The notes: generated by a model from the sequence alone, not told the origin. DNA of 64,000 bases from Myxococcota bacterium (GCA_039030075.1 JBCCEW010000008.1:124001-188000); one strand, 5' to 3'; positions 17,037 through 27,453 are shown, counted from the stretch's first letter. Translations and numbers: made by a program.

Positions 17037-19307
17037 CGAGGCGTCGCCCAGGCGGGCCAATGCCACCGGCTGGTCGGGATCGAGCGCGAGCGCGGCACGC
17101 CAGCTCTGGGTCGCTTCCTTCTTCCAGTCGAGGGAATCGCAGAGCAGGTTGCCGCGACGCGCGAGCAGCGCGGCGCGCGCCTGATCGCCTCCGGCCTTCT
17201 CGGTGATGTGCTCGATCAGGTCGAGCTGTGCCTGGGCCCCACCGCGCGCGCTCGACGCCGCGAGTGCCCATTCGAGCAGATCCTCCCGGCTCGGATCGAT
17301 CTCGAGGCAACGACGCAGGTGAATCACGGAACCCTGGACGTCGGCGAGCGACTCGACCATCAACGACGCGAGCTCGAGGTGCAGCTCGAACTCGTGGGCT
17401 TCGTCGGCGTGGGGGAGGGCGCCGCGCAGCAGATCGGCGAGCGGTTCGGCGTCGCCCCGGCTGCGGTAGAGCTCGCAGAGGGCGAAGCGCGCACCGCGGT
17501 CGCTGGGGCACTCGCGCAGCAGCTGGCGGAAGCACTCGATCGCGCGGTTCGCTTCTCCGAGCGCGCGCGCGGCTTCGGCGGCGCGCCGGAACCAGAAGAC
17601 CCGCTGCTCGACGGGCTCGGCGAGACGTCCGGCCTCCTCCGAGAGATCCATCAGCGGCTCGAGACGGCCGAGCTGCTCGTAGAGTCCAGCCAACGCGGGT
17701 GCGGCTTCGAGGATCGCTTCGGGATGCGCGCGCAGGGGTTCGAGGATCTCGATGGCGCCGCCAGGGTTGCCCAGCGAGTTCGCGCGCAGGTCGGCGATCC
17801 GCATGCGCAGGTGCACCGCGTCCGGGGTGTGGCCTTCACCGGCGGCCTCGCGGGCCTCGAGCTTGCGCTCGAGCACCGAGACGATGCGCGCGCCGCGCTC
17901 GTCTGCGCGCGGGGCCACCTCTTCGATCGGCTCGTCGTCGAGCTCGGGCATCGTGAGGGGCGCCGCTTCCTCTTCGGGTGCCGCCGGGGGCGCGAGCCTC
18001 GCCAACCCTTGTGTGGCGCGCGGGTCGTCCGCGTCGCTGCGCAGGGCCGCTTCGTAGTGCTCGATCGCGAGCTCGGTCTGGTCGAGCTTCTGTTCGTAGA
18101 GCGCCGCGAGTTCGCAGCGGAGATCGACTGCCTGGGTGTCGACGGCCCCTTCCAGGGTGGCTTCGAGCATGGTGGCCAGCGGCTGCCAGTCTTCGCCGGC
18201 GCGGTAGATCCGGCGCAGGCCCGCGACTCCACCCGGGAAGCCCGGGCGGCAGGCCAGGCCCTTCTCATAGGCCTCGCGCGCGGCCTGGGAACGCTCGCGT
18301 CGTTCTTCGATCTCGCCGAGTCGAACCCACATGGCGCCCTGGCTCTCAGCGGTGTCGGCGAGTTCGGCACGCTGGGCCAGGAGGGCGGCCTGTCGTTCGA
18401 GCTGATCCGACCCCTCGAGCAGGGTGAGCCACATGTCGAGAGCGTCGATGTCGGACGGGTTCTCGGCGAGGGCCTGTTCGAGGGCGCGCTCGGCCGTGAT
18501 GCTGTCGCCGCGCGCAGCGGCGTTCCAGGCGCGCTGGAGCAGCGGCTCGGCTTCTTCTTCGGGCTCCGGCTCGGCGCGGACCGCGGCGGGCTGCACCGGC
18601 GGCGGCGACGCTTCGGCAGCAGGCTCGGGTTCCAGTACGGGAGCGGGCTCGGGGTCCAGTAGCGGAGCAGGCTCGGGTTCCAGTACGGCCACGGGCGGGG
18701 CGCTGGGCTCCGGCTCCGCGGTCACTTCCGGCTCTGCCGTCACGACGGGTTCGTCCTGGACGGTCGGCGTTTCGAACGCCACCTCGACGGCGTCCTGCAG
18801 CGGGGGCTCGCCGGCCGGGTCGGCTTCGCGCTCGGCGCGTGCGTACCACTCCTCGGCCTGTTCCGCGTCCTGCAGCCCGTCGCGCCAGACGTCGCCCATC
18901 TCCCGGAGCATCGCGGCGCGCTCGGGACCGGGCGGGGTGAGCGAGAGTTCTTGCTCGCCGATCTGGAGCACGGCTTCCCAGCTCTGGCGCTCGGCGTAGA
19001 GCCGACGCAACGACTGGAGTGCACGCCGCAACGACGGGTCGAGTCGCGCGGCCTCCGTGTAGGCGGCGATGGCGGCATCCGTGTCGCTGAGTCGCTCCTC
19101 GAAGAGCTGTCCCAACCGCAGCGCCAGCTGGGCGCGGGCCTGCGGGCGGTTGGAGAGAGACGGCGCCTCCTGACGGTGCTGGTACAGCTCCGCCAGGCCC
19201 CGCCAGTCCGACTCCATGAAGAGGTGTTCTTCGAGGAAGTCGAAGGCCCCGAGATCGTCCGGGTCTTCGGAGAATCGTTTTCGCAGCGGCTCGAGCGTCG
19301 CGTTCAA
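17028..19307 (-). CDS. Large TPR-repeat protein
   Basis: A 759-residue protein built mostly of tetratricopeptide repeats, for example AAIAAYTEAARLDPSLRRAL near 65-85 and repeats such as LAIEHYEAALRSDADDPRAT and AIECFRQLLRECPSDRGARF later. An N-terminal TPR block (about 1-185) is separated from the main block (about 270-755) by a Pro/Glu/Val-rich linker coded by a 24-bp tandem repeat. No signal peptide or membrane span is visible, so it is probably a cytoplasmic scaffold. The start is a TTG at 19307 with GGAG 5 nt upstream; no ATG fits. Partner proteins are unknown. Confidence 0.8.
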   Translation of the reverse strand: MNATLEPLRKRFSEDPDDLGAFDFLEEHLFMESDWRGLAELYQHRQEAPSLSNRPQARAQLALRLGQLFEERLSDTDAAIAAYTEAARLDPSLRRALQSLRRLYAERQSWEAVLQIGEQELSLTPPGPERAAMLREMGDVWRDGLQDAEQAEEWYARAEREADPAGEPPLQDAVEVAFETPTVQDEPVVTAEPEVTAEPEPSAPPVAVLEPEPAPLLDPEPAPVLEPEPAAEASPPPVQPAAVRAEPEPEEEAEPLLQRAWNAAARGDSITAERALEQALAENPSDIDALDMWLTLLEGSDQLERQAALLAQRAELADTAESQGAMWVRLGEIEERRERSQAAREAYEKGLACRPGFPGGVAGLRRIYRAGEDWQPLATMLEATLEGAVDTQAVDLRCELAALYEQKLDQTELAIEHYEAALRSDADDPRATQGLARLAPPAAPEEEAAPLTMPELDDEPIEEVAPRADERGARIVSVLERKLEAREAAGEGHTPDAVHLRMRIADLRANSLGNPGGAIEILEPLRAHPEAILEAAPALAGLYEQLGRLEPLMDLSEEAGRLAEPVEQRVFWFRRAAEAARALGEANRAIECFRQLLRECPSDRGARFALCELYRSRGDAEPLADLLRGALPHADEAHEFELHLELASLMVESLADVQGSVIHLRRCLEIDPSREDLLEWALAASSARGGAQAQLDLIEHITEKAGGDQARAALLARRGNLLCDSLDWKKEATQSWRAALALDPDQPVALARLGDASPA
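18622..18688 (-). repeat. 24-bp tandem repeat coding a Pro/Glu-rich linker
   Basis: About 2.8 copies of a 24-bp unit that begins GGCTCGGG on the plus strand. On the minus strand they encode repeated L-x-P-E-P-A-P units in the linker between the two TPR blocks. Copies differ at a few bases, consistent with slippage followed by drift. Confidence 0.75.
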
Positions 19308-19438
19308 GGCAGCTCCACCCCGAAGTACGGGGATCCTGGGGGCCGGGTCCTAGGGGCGCATCGGAGCGTCGGCGCCCGGACTTGACCGTTCCGAGGGCGT
19401 TGGAAAGCCCCGGTCGGGGGTGGAAAACCTGATTGGGT

Positions 19439-21058
19439 TCAGGGCCTTGGCGGCTCTCCTCCGCGCGCGCGGAAGCGGCTGTCGCCGGTTCCGGGCCCCG
19501 GCGGGAGGAACAGGTCGAGGAGCAGGGTGTCGAGGTCGCCCGTATCCACCCGGCCGTTTCCATCGAGGTCGAAACGGGCCTCGACCCGGCCGGTCCGCAG
19601 GGCCCGCTGGAGCCGTGCCGCGTCGCTCAGGCCGGTCACGCCGTCGCCGTCGAAATCACCGTCACAGCGGTTTCCCCAGCCATCGCCGTCGCTGTCGCGC
19701 TGCCTCGGGTTCGGGCGCTCACGACAGTTGTCGGTCCGATCGGCGACCCCATCGCCGTCGCCGTCGGCCGCGGGCGGTCTGGGATCGGCGACGGTCATCA
19801 ACGGATCCCCGATGTAGGCGTTGGTCCAGGACAAGAATGGAACGCTGCGGAAGAACGCCTCGCCCGCCGGGACGCCGCGCGCGTAGTCGACCAGCAGGCG
19901 GGGGCGGGCGACGCCGTTGAGCGTCGGCTCGGCCACGTGCGAAGCCACGCCGGCGGCGCCGAGGCGGATCAGGTCTGCGGCGAGCGATTGCCCGTAGGGC
20001 GTCCCTGCGGTGAAGCTGCGGCCGTTGGTGCTGACGAGGTTCACCGCGATCGCACCCGGCGCGAACGCTCCGGGATACCGCGTACCGTCGATGTCTCCGA
20101 AGAACGGGGGGCCGGGGTGGCGAGACGCGTTGCTGCCCCACGAGACGAGCCCGATGAGCCGCTCGAGTCCGCCGCGGAACGCGACGCCCGAGTCGTAGAT
20201 CACGTCGAGGTCGAGCGCGCGCAGCCGCGCCATCGTGGCGGCGAACATCGCGGCGTTGGCGGCGCCGCGACCGCCTCGCTGGCCGAGATCGGCATCGATC
20301 AACCAGCGGGCGTCCGTGCGTCCGCCGCGCGCCCGCTGGAGCAGGGCGAGCACGTCCGCGGGGACGCCGGTCTTGGCATCGGTGGGTGTCGCGTAGCCCG
20401 TGAGGCGCGCGACGAGGAACCGCGGCGGAGCCTCGGGAAAGCGCTCGCGCCAGGCCGCGAAGGGCAGCGACGCGCGAAAATAGGGGTTGGGGGAGCTGGC
20501 GCGACCGGCGCTGCCTTCGTAGCGGGTTCCCAGCACGGCGAGCTCGGCGTCGAGGGCGGCCCCGCGCTGCTCGTCGTAGGACACCGGCCCGTCGTCGCGG
20601 ATGTAGAGCGGAACGCCCTTGGTGGTCACCAGGATCTGGATGCGTCTCGCGCGATCGTCTTGCGAGAGGAAGCGCATCACCGGGTCGCGCACCCGCCGGA
20701 GGTAGTCCTGCCGGGAGACGGTCTCGTGGGCCGCCGTCCCCAGCCCGGGATCTTCGAGCGGGATCCGCAGGGGCAGGACCTGGCTGGCGGGAACGCCGCG
20801 TGCCCGCCGGTAGGCATCGCCGATCGCGACCGAGACCGGGCTGGCCTCGTTCACCAGAATCAGCACCTCGGGGTGCTGCTCTGCGTCGCCGCGTGCGCTT
20901 CCCGCGAGGACCGCGATGCCGAGCGCCCAGGCGACCGCGAGGGCGCGGTGGCGAGCCTCGCGCCGCGCGCCTCGTCGCGCGTCCCTCTGGCCGGAAACGG
21001 ACCGCCGGATAGAATGTGCGCCCGTTGCGGGGCGCGTGTCCGAGCGCAGCGCCTTCAT
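19439..21058 (-). CDS. TIGR03790 family secreted protein with calcium-binding C-terminus
   Basis: A 539-residue exported protein. A basic region of about 37 residues precedes the hydrophobic signal core ALAVAWALGIAVLAGSARG. The following domain (about 60-440) matches the TIGR03790 family: LILVNEASPVSVAIGDAYRRARG near the start and WTNAYIGDPLMT at its end. The last 95 residues hold DxDxDG-type calcium loops: a thrombospondin type 3-like stretch (DGDGDGVADRTDNC, DSDGDGWGNRCDGD) and a dockerin-like EF-hand pair (DFDGDGVTGLSDA and DLDGNGRVDTGDL). It probably acts at the cell surface; the activity of the family is unknown. ATG 21058 is the only reasonable start. Confidence 0.8.
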   Translation of the reverse strand: MKALRSDTRPATGAHSIRRSVSGQRDARRGARREARHRALAVAWALGIAVLAGSARGDAEQHPEVLILVNEASPVSVAIGDAYRRARGVPASQVLPLRIPLEDPGLGTAAHETVSRQDYLRRVRDPVMRFLSQDDRARRIQILVTTKGVPLYIRDDGPVSYDEQRGAALDAELAVLGTRYEGSAGRASSPNPYFRASLPFAAWRERFPEAPPRFLVARLTGYATPTDAKTGVPADVLALLQRARGGRTDARWLIDADLGQRGGRGAANAAMFAATMARLRALDLDVIYDSGVAFRGGLERLIGLVSWGSNASRHPGPPFFGDIDGTRYPGAFAPGAIAVNLVSTNGRSFTAGTPYGQSLAADLIRLGAAGVASHVAEPTLNGVARPRLLVDYARGVPAGEAFFRSVPFLSWTNAYIGDPLMTVADPRPPAADGDGDGVADRTDNCRERPNPRQRDSDGDGWGNRCDGDFDGDGVTGLSDAARLQRALRTGRVEARFDLDGNGRVDTGDLDTLLLDLFLPPGPGTGDSRFRARGGEPPRP

Positions 21059-21151
21059 CCCCCTCGAATCGACGCTACCCCGATCTCGAAGGGCAGCCAA
21101 ACCTCGGAAGGCTGCTGAGCGCACCGCGCTCTCGTACCGCTGGGAGACCCG

Positions 21152-22834
21152 ATGGGCCAAGAGTTCGTCTACACCATGCAAGACGTGGGGAAGGTGGTCG
21201 GGAACGACCGCATCATCCTCGACGACATCACACTGGCGTTCCTGCCCGGCGCCAAGATCGGCGTCCTGGGCTCGAACGGCGCGGGCAAGAGCAGCCTGCT
21301 GCGCATCATGGCCGGCGTCGACGACGACCACCTCGGCGAAGCGCGACCGATGCCGGGGGTCCGCGTCGGCTACCTGCCCCAGGAGCCGGTGCTCGACGAG
21401 ACCAAGAGCGTGCGCGAGATCGTCGAAGAGGGCGTCGGGGACACCCGCGCTCTGCTCCAGCGCTTCGAGGACATCTCCGCGAAGTTCGCCGAGCCGATGG
21501 ACGACGACGAGATGAACAAGCTGCTCGAGGAGCAGGCGAAGCTGCAGGACCAGATCGACGCGCTCGGCGCCTGGGAGCTCGATCGCACCCTCGACATGGC
21601 GATGGAAGCGCTGCGCGTTCCTGAGGGCGAGGCGTCGGTGTCGGTGCTGTCGGGCGGCGAGCGTCGTCGCGTCGCTCTCTGCCGGCTCCTGCTGACCAAG
21701 CCCGACCTGCTGCTCCTCGACGAGCCCACGAACCACCTGGACGCCGAGTCGGTGGCGTGGCTCGAGCGCTACCTGTTGAACTACCCGGGCACCGTCGTCG
21801 GGATCACCCACGATCGCTACTTCCTCGACAACGCCGCCGAGTGGATCCTCGAGCTCGATCGCGGCCGCGGGATTCCGTGGAAGGGCAACTACTCCTCCTG
21901 GCTCGAGCAGAAGGAGCAGCGACTCGCGCTCGAGGAGAAGCAGGCCGGTGCCCGCCGCCGCACCCTGGAGCGTGAGCTCGAGTGGATCCGGATGTCGCCG
22001 CGCGCGCGTCAGGCGAAGGGCAAGGCGCGCATCAACGCCTTCGAGAAGCTCCGCAGCGAAGAGGAGTCGCGGGCGCCCGAGACCGTCGAGATCCTGATTC
22101 CGCCCGGACCGCGCCTGGGTGACGTGGTGGTCGAGGCAGAGAACCTCCAGAAGGGGTTCGACGGCAAGCTCCTGATCGACGACCTCAGCTTCCAGCTGCC
22201 GCCGGGCGGGATCGTCGGCGTGATCGGCGGAAACGGCGCCGGCAAGTCGACGCTCTTCCGGATGATCGTCGGGGACGAGAAGCCCGACGCCGGCTCGCTG
22301 CGGTTGGGAGAGACGGTCCAGCTGGCCTACGTCGACCAGTCACGCGACGTCCTCGACGCGGAGAAGACGATCTGGGAGGAGATCAGCGGCGGTGAAGAGC
22401 GCCTCAAGTTGGGCGGTCGCGAGATCAACTCGCGCGCCTATGTGGGGTCCTTCAACTTCAAGGGCTCCGATCAGCAGAAGCGCGTCGGCATGCTGTCGGG
22501 TGGTGAGCGCAACCGCGTGCACCTGGCGAAGGTGCTGCAGGCGGGCGGCAATCTGCTCCTGCTCGACGAGCCGACCAACGACCTCGACGTCGACACCCTG
22601 CGGGCCCTCGAAGAGGCGCTGCTGAACTTCGCGGGCTGTGCGGTCGTGATCTCCCACGACCGCTGGTTCCTCGATCGGATCGCCACCCACATCCTGGCCT
22701 TCGAAGGCGATAGCCACGTCGAGTGGTTCGCAGGCAACTACCAGGACTACGAGGCCGACCGGCGCCGTCGGCTGGGCGACGCGGCCGATCGGCCTTCGCG
22801 GCTGCAGTACCGAAAGTTCGAGAGCGGAGCCTAG
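21152..22834 (+). CDS. ettA: Energy-dependent translational throttle protein EttA (ABC-F)
   Basis: A 560-residue ABC-F ATPase; E. coli EttA is 555. Two ATPase cassettes are complete: Walker [10 protein letters not shown] and GGNGAGKST, signature [11 protein letters not shown] and [11 protein letters not shown], Walker [13 protein letters not shown] and [12 protein letters not shown]. The arm after the first Walker A and the linker between cassettes ([18 protein letters not shown]) are typical of EttA, as is the start [15 protein letters not shown]. EttA binds the ribosomal E site and couples elongation to ATP/ADP. It is a single gene, convergent with the next TPR gene 3 nt away. Confidence 0.95.
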   Translation: MGQEFVYTMQDVGKVVGNDRIILDDITLAFLPGAKIGVLGSNGAGKSSLLRIMAGVDDDHLGEARPMPGVRVGYLPQEPVLDETKSVREIVEEGVGDTRALLQRFEDISAKFAEPMDDDEMNKLLEEQAKLQDQIDALGAWELDRTLDMAMEALRVPEGEASVSVLSGGERRRVALCRLLLTKPDLLLLDEPTNHLDAESVAWLERYLLNYPGTVVGITHDRYFLDNAAEWILELDRGRGIPWKGNYSSWLEQKEQRLALEEKQAGARRRTLERELEWIRMSPRARQAKGKARINAFEKLRSEEESRAPETVEILIPPGPRLGDVVVEAENLQKGFDGKLLIDDLSFQLPPGGIVGVIGGNGAGKSTLFRMIVGDEKPDAGSLRLGETVQLAYVDQSRDVLDAEKTIWEEISGGEERLKLGGREINSRAYVGSFNFKGSDQQKRVGMLSGGERNRVHLAKVLQAGGNLLLLDEPTNDLDVDTLRALEEALLNFAGCAVVISHDRWFLDRIATHILAFEGDSHVEWFAGNYQDYEADRRRRLGDAADRPSRLQYRKFESGA

Positions 22835-22837
22835 AGG

Positions 22838-25426
22838 CTAGGGGCGCGTCTCCAACCCATCCGGGGCGGGCAGGGCGTCGGGCATGTTCGCCGGCCCCGC
22901 TTCGGAGAACGCGAGCTTCTCGATCGACGCGCGGGTCGCCAGGGTGAGCGGGTCCACCTTTCCGAGCGCGGGTTCGACGATCTCGAGCGCGCGCCCGAGC
23001 GTACGGCGGGCCATGTCCTTGCGGTTCTGGGCCGCGTAGACGCGTCCCAGGTACGAGAGGCTGACGCCGAGCTCGATCGGCTGGGTCTCGCCGCGTTCGT
23101 GGATCGCGACCGCCCGCTGGAGCAGCGGGCGCGCCTGATCGTATTGGGCGCGCTCAACCAACGTGGCGCCCAGGGCGTCGAGGCTGCGGGCGAGGTCTGG
23201 GTGATTCGGATCGAGCACCGACTCCCGAATCGAGAGCGCTTGCTCGTAGCGACGGACCGCCTCGTCGCGGCGCCCGAGGGCGGCGTAACTCCCCGCTGCT
23301 TCGAAGAAGACGCGGGCGACGGTCTCGTGCTCGCGACCGTGGGCGTTCGAGAGCTGCTCGATCGCCTTCGTGAACTGCACCAGCGCTGCAGCATGGCGCT
23401 CGCTGCGTCCGAGGAAGGAGCCGAGGTTGGCGAGGGTCGCCCCGAGCTGTTCGGCGTCGGGAGGCGTTTCCCGAGCGAGCAGGGCGATCGCGCGCTGGTA
23501 GTGACCTTCGGTCTCGCCCGTCTTCCCGTCGCGCTGTGAGGTGTCGGCGAGTCCGCTCAGGGCGAAGGCGAGCGCTCGGAGCTCGAGGGGTCTCGTCGTC
23601 TCGAGCAGGGCGATCGCGCGTTCGAAGTGCGACCGCGCTCCGGCGAAGTCGTCGAGTTCGAGCTGCACGTAGGCGAGACCGACGAGGGGGCGCGCCAGCG
23701 CCGGAGAACCCACGCCGCGGTTCGCCTCCTCGGCGGCGATGGTCTTCTCGAACAGACGGATCGCGGCGGCGTACTGACGCCGCGCGGTCAAGCTCGCGGC
23801 CTGGTGGTAGCGCGCGCGGGCGACGATCGGGCTGCCCGGTCCGAGGTCGCGCTCGAACATCGGGATCGAGCGCTCGAAGAGGTCGTAGGCCTTTGCGTAC
23901 TCGCCTCGCGACTGGTGGACCAGCGCGAGGTTGCCGAGCACCTCCGCCACCGCGCGCTCGTCGCGCGGCGGGTGCTTCTTCCAGACGTCGAGCGCCTGGC
24001 GGAAGCGCCGCTCGGCCAGGTCCGAGTCGTCCCGACCGGACGCGATCTGACCCAGCAGCGCGAGGGTGTCGCCCACGCGACGATGCTCGGGACCGAAGGA
24101 GCGCTGCTTGCTGCGCAGCGCCCGCGTGGCGAACGACTCGGCCTCGGCGCTGCGACCGACCGCGTGGAGCAGGTCCGCCAGGTTGTGGAAGGCCATCGCG
24201 GTTTCCGGATGGTTCGGTCCCACCAGCTGGTCGAACCGATCCGAGGCCGCGCGCAGCGCCGTGATCGCGCGCTCGTGGTCGCCGCGCTCGCGAAGCAGGA
24301 GGCCCAGGTTGTTCTGCATGGCCGCGACTTCGCGGTGCGCATCGCCGACCTGCTGCTGGCGCATGCGCAGGGCGCGCAGGAGCAGGGTCTCGGCCTGATC
24401 GAGGCGCCCACGCGCCTGCTGCACCAGCGCCAGGTTGTTGAAGCTCATCGCGACTTCGCCGCTGTCTGCGCCGAACACCTGGCGTCGGATCGCCAGCACG
24501 TCGCGATGGGTCTTCTCCGCTTCTTCGAGGCGTCCCGCCGCATGGTGGATCGAGGCGATCTCGTTCAGGATCGAGGCGAGCGGTCCGCTCGGTTCGGCGT
24601 CCGGGCCGCCGCGCAGGGCGAGCGCCTGTTTCGCGAACCCGAGCGCATCGCCGTGCCGGCCCTGGATGCGCAGCGTCGCCGCGAGATTCGTGTGCGTGCG
24701 CGCGCGCAGCTCGGGGATGTCGCCGTGTTCGTCGAGGGCCGCGAGCGTGCGCTGGTAGAAGTGCTCGGCTTCGCGGTAGTGGCCGCGCGCCTGGTGGACG
24801 ACGGCGAGAGCGTGCAGCGATTCGGGCAGGTCGCGTTCGTCGTCGTCGAGTTCCTGGGTTCGGATCGAGATGGACCGCTCGTAGAGCGCGGCGGCACGCT
24901 CGCCTCGACCGAGTGCGTCGTAGGCGCTCGCGAGCTGCTCGAGCAGGGAGGCGAGCTCTTTCGGCGGTGTGTCCGGTAGCTTGTCGCGCACCGCCAGGGC
25001 TTCTTCGTAGTGACGGGCGGCCACGGGCAGGTTGCCCTCGACCAGGTGGAGCGCGGCCAGGGTCTCGACGCCGGTGGCGAGGCTCTCGTCTTCGGGGTCG
25101 CCGCGCCGGGCTCGGGTGTCCCGCCAGCGTGCAAAGACTTCGCGCGCTTCGTCCAGTCGTCCGGTGTGGGCGTAGAGCTCGCCGAGCGCGCGCAGGCTCT
25201 GGACCAGGCGCGGATCGTCCTCGCCCAGTGACTCGGCCTCGGCGCGGGCGCGTTCCCAGTGCGCCTCGGCGGCTTCGACCTCACCCTTGTCGAAGGCCTC
25301 GAGGCCTGCGCGCCAGGGGTCCGAGGTGGCGCAGCCAGTGGCCGCGAGGGCGCACCCGAGCGAGAGGATCCAAGCGCCGAAGACCGAGGACCTGGGTCCG
25401 CAGCCACGCGTCGACGTCTCCACCAT
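22838..25426 (-). CDS. TPR-repeat lipoprotein, kinesin light chain type
   Basis: An 862-residue predicted lipoprotein: from the ATG at 25426 a signal peptide runs to the lipobox LAATGC. The rest is about 18 tetratricopeptide repeats of the 42-residue kinesin-light-chain type, with units such as AETLLLRALRMRQQQVGDAHREVA and EAVRRYEQALSIRESVLDPNHPDLA in near-perfect register. It is likely anchored to a membrane on the periplasmic side as a protein-binding scaffold. A TTG at 25465 could extend it by 13 residues, but the ATG gives the better signal sequence. It lies 117 nt downstream of egtB on the same strand. Confidence 0.85.
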   Translation of the reverse strand: MVETSTRGCGPRSSVFGAWILSLGCALAATGCATSDPWRAGLEAFDKGEVEAAEAHWERARAEAESLGEDDPRLVQSLRALGELYAHTGRLDEAREVFARWRDTRARRGDPEDESLATGVETLAALHLVEGNLPVAARHYEEALAVRDKLPDTPPKELASLLEQLASAYDALGRGERAAALYERSISIRTQELDDDERDLPESLHALAVVHQARGHYREAEHFYQRTLAALDEHGDIPELRARTHTNLAATLRIQGRHGDALGFAKQALALRGGPDAEPSGPLASILNEIASIHHAAGRLEEAEKTHRDVLAIRRQVFGADSGEVAMSFNNLALVQQARGRLDQAETLLLRALRMRQQQVGDAHREVAAMQNNLGLLLRERGDHERAITALRAASDRFDQLVGPNHPETAMAFHNLADLLHAVGRSAEAESFATRALRSKQRSFGPEHRRVGDTLALLGQIASGRDDSDLAERRFRQALDVWKKHPPRDERAVAEVLGNLALVHQSRGEYAKAYDLFERSIPMFERDLGPGSPIVARARYHQAASLTARRQYAAAIRLFEKTIAAEEANRGVGSPALARPLVGLAYVQLELDDFAGARSHFERAIALLETTRPLELRALAFALSGLADTSQRDGKTGETEGHYQRAIALLARETPPDAEQLGATLANLGSFLGRSERHAAALVQFTKAIEQLSNAHGREHETVARVFFEAAGSYAALGRRDEAVRRYEQALSIRESVLDPNHPDLARSLDALGATLVERAQYDQARPLLQRAVAIHERGETQPIELGVSLSYLGRVYAAQNRKDMARRTLGRALEIVEPALGKVDPLTLATRASIEKLAFSEAGPANMPDALPAPDGLETRP

Positions 25427-25543
25427 CGATTCCACCTCTGCCGGAAGTTTTCCGGGTCGGCGCAATCGCGATTGGGCAGCCGACCCCGCAGAACTCTTCG
25501 GCTGAGCGGGGCTGGACGTTGACTCTTCTTCGGACGCGGGGAA

Positions 25544-26845
25544 TCAGGGAGAAATCGGGTCTCTCGCGAGCCGAATTCCGCTGAATTGCCAGCGGGCGTC
25601 TGGGTAGAAGAAGTTGCGGTAGCTGGCGCGGATGTGATCGGCGGGCGTTGCGCAGGAGCCGCCGCGCAGCACCATCTGGCTGCTCATGAACTTGCCGTTG
25701 TACTCGCCGAGCGCCCCTTCGATCGGGCGGTAGCCCGGGTAGGGGCCGTAGGCGCTCTGGGTCCACTCCCAGACGTCGCCGAAGAGCTGGACGAGATCGC
25801 CGGTGGCGTCGACCGGAGCGCGCCGGGGATGCAGCGCTCCCGACTCCACGAAGTTCCCTTCGATCAAGCGCTCCGAAGCTTCGACGCTTCGCAGGGCTGC
25901 GGTCTCCCACTCGGCTTCGCTCGGGAGCCGCGAGCCCTGCGCGCGCGCGTAGGCGTCGGCCTCGTAGAAGCTCAGGTGGCAGACGGGAGCGTCCAGGTCG
26001 AGGGTGCGGCGACCGCCCAGGGTGAAGGTCGTCCACCCCGTGTCTTCGCGCCGCCAGTAGAGCGGCGCCTGCCAACCTCGTTCGGTGACGGCTGCCCAGC
26101 CGTCGGAGAGCCAGTGCGTCGGGTCCTCGTATCCGCCGGCTTCGACGAAGGCGAGGTACTCGCGGTTGGTGACGGGCCGACGGGCGAGTTCGAAGGGCTG
26201 GAGGTAGACCCGATGGCGCGGTCCCTCGTTGTCGAAGCCGAACCCGGAGCCCGGGTGACCGATCTCGACCAGCCCTCCCTCGAAGCGATGGAAGCGGTGT
26301 GCTTCCTCCGTCGCGCTGCCCTTCTCGCTCGCCGCCGACGCGCGGTACGCCGGATCGAGCGGGTTGCGTGCGAGCAGATGCTTCAGGTCGGTGAGGATGA
26401 GCTCCTGGTGCTGCTGTTCGTGGTGGTTGCCCAGGTCGACCACCGCGCGGCCCGCGGGCGAGACCCGGTCGGCTTCGAGCAGCGCGAGCACCTGCGTGTC
26501 CACGTGCTCGCGATAGGCGAGGATTTCGTCGAGGCCCGGTCGCGACAGCAGGCCCCGGTGAGGGCGCGAGTACTGCTCGCCGACGCTGTTGTAGTACGAG
26601 TTGAACAGGAAGCGGAACTCGGGCCGGAAGGGCGCGTAGTCGGGGATCGCCGCCTCGAGCACGAAGGTCTCGAAGTACCAGGTGGTGTGCGCGAGATGCC
26701 ATTTCGTGGGGCTGGCATCGGGCATCGACTGCAGCGCGCAGTCTTCCGGCGAAAGCGGATCGGCGAGGGCGATCGACGCCGAGCGGATCGAGCGGAAGCG
26801 CTTGGCCAGGGCCTCGGCGCTGGGAGCATCGCTGGAGATCGTCAT
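25544..26845 (-). CDS. egtB: Ergothioneine biosynthesis protein EgtB
   Basis: A 433-residue non-heme iron sulfoxide synthase, close to the family length. The N-terminal DinB-like domain (about 10-170) carries the iron ligands: a His of WHLAH (49-53) and the HEQQH motif (142-146). The C-terminal formylglycine-generating-enzyme-like domain (about 185-430) holds RPVTNREYLAF, LPSEAEWE, DVWEWT and VLRGGS. EgtB joins hercynine to cysteine or gamma-glutamylcysteine with O2. The usual partner egtD (histidine methyltransferase) is absent from both sides; instead a DUF427 gene lies 50 nt upstream and a TPR gene downstream. Confidence 0.92.
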   Translation of the reverse strand: MTISSDAPSAEALAKRFRSIRSASIALADPLSPEDCALQSMPDASPTKWHLAHTTWYFETFVLEAAIPDYAPFRPEFRFLFNSYYNSVGEQYSRPHRGLLSRPGLDEILAYREHVDTQVLALLEADRVSPAGRAVVDLGNHHEQQHQELILTDLKHLLARNPLDPAYRASAASEKGSATEEAHRFHRFEGGLVEIGHPGSGFGFDNEGPRHRVYLQPFELARRPVTNREYLAFVEAGGYEDPTHWLSDGWAAVTERGWQAPLYWRREDTGWTTFTLGGRRTLDLDAPVCHLSFYEADAYARAQGSRLPSEAEWETAALRSVEASERLIEGNFVESGALHPRRAPVDATGDLVQLFGDVWEWTQSAYGPYPGYRPIEGALGEYNGKFMSSQMVLRGGSCATPADHIRASYRNFFYPDARWQFSGIRLARDPISP

Positions 26846-26895
26846 GACGCGACGGACCAGAACCTACGAACCTGCCCCGCCGGATGCAAACCGGG

Positions 26896-27453
26896 CTACC
26901 AGTGCTCGGTGCCCGGCTCGCCCTTCCAGGGGCCGACGAGGTCGGGCGTGATCCAGCCGCCGTAGAAGGGGCCGGGCTGGGGAATCACCCGCGCATCGCC
27001 CACGAAGCACGCGTCGACGCGCCCCGCGAAGATCGCGACGTGGCCCGCGAGGGCCTCGAAGGGCGCGAGCGGCTCGTCGTAGCCCCAGGCGGCGCGTTCG
27101 GCGCGGGCGTTCCCGGCGTCGATGTGGAAGTAGCGCGCGGCCCCCTTCCATTCGCAGAGGGAGCTTCCGCCGGCGGGCACCAGGCAGTCCTTCTGGACGT
27201 CGCGCACGGGGAGGTAATAGGTGGCAGGACTCGCGGTCTCACAGATGCGCAGCGCGTCGTGCGTTTCGGCCACGATCTGCCCGGCGAACTCGACGCGCAC
27301 GGACTTCCCCACGCGCTCGAGGCGCGGAGGTCGCGGGTAGTCCCAGACCGACTCCTGGCCCGGACCCGGGACCTCGGCATGTTCCGGGCGACCGCGCGGG
27401 ACGCTGCGCCAGTAGGCGACCTGACGTCGCTGTTCGTCGTCGAGCGCGCTCAT
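26896..27453 (-). CDS. DUF427 domain protein
   Basis: A 185-residue protein with the DUF427 fold: VRVEFAGQIVAET, PATYYLPVRDVQ (about 95-106), SSLCEWKGAARYFHI and the tail RVDACFVGD are the family landmarks. No signal peptide is seen. DUF427 proteins are small cytoplasmic beta-rich proteins of unknown activity. Its ATG overlaps the stop of the upstream HAD phosphatase by 4 nt (ATGA), and egtB follows after 50 nt, so the three are probably cotranscribed. Confidence 0.85.
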   Translation of the reverse strand: MSALDDEQRRQVAYWRSVPRGRPEHAEVPGPGQESVWDYPRPPRLERVGKSVRVEFAGQIVAETHDALRICETASPATYYLPVRDVQKDCLVPAGGSSLCEWKGAARYFHIDAGNARAERAAWGYDEPLAPFEALAGHVAIFAGRVDACFVGDARVIPQPGPFYGGWITPDLVGPWKGEPGTEHW

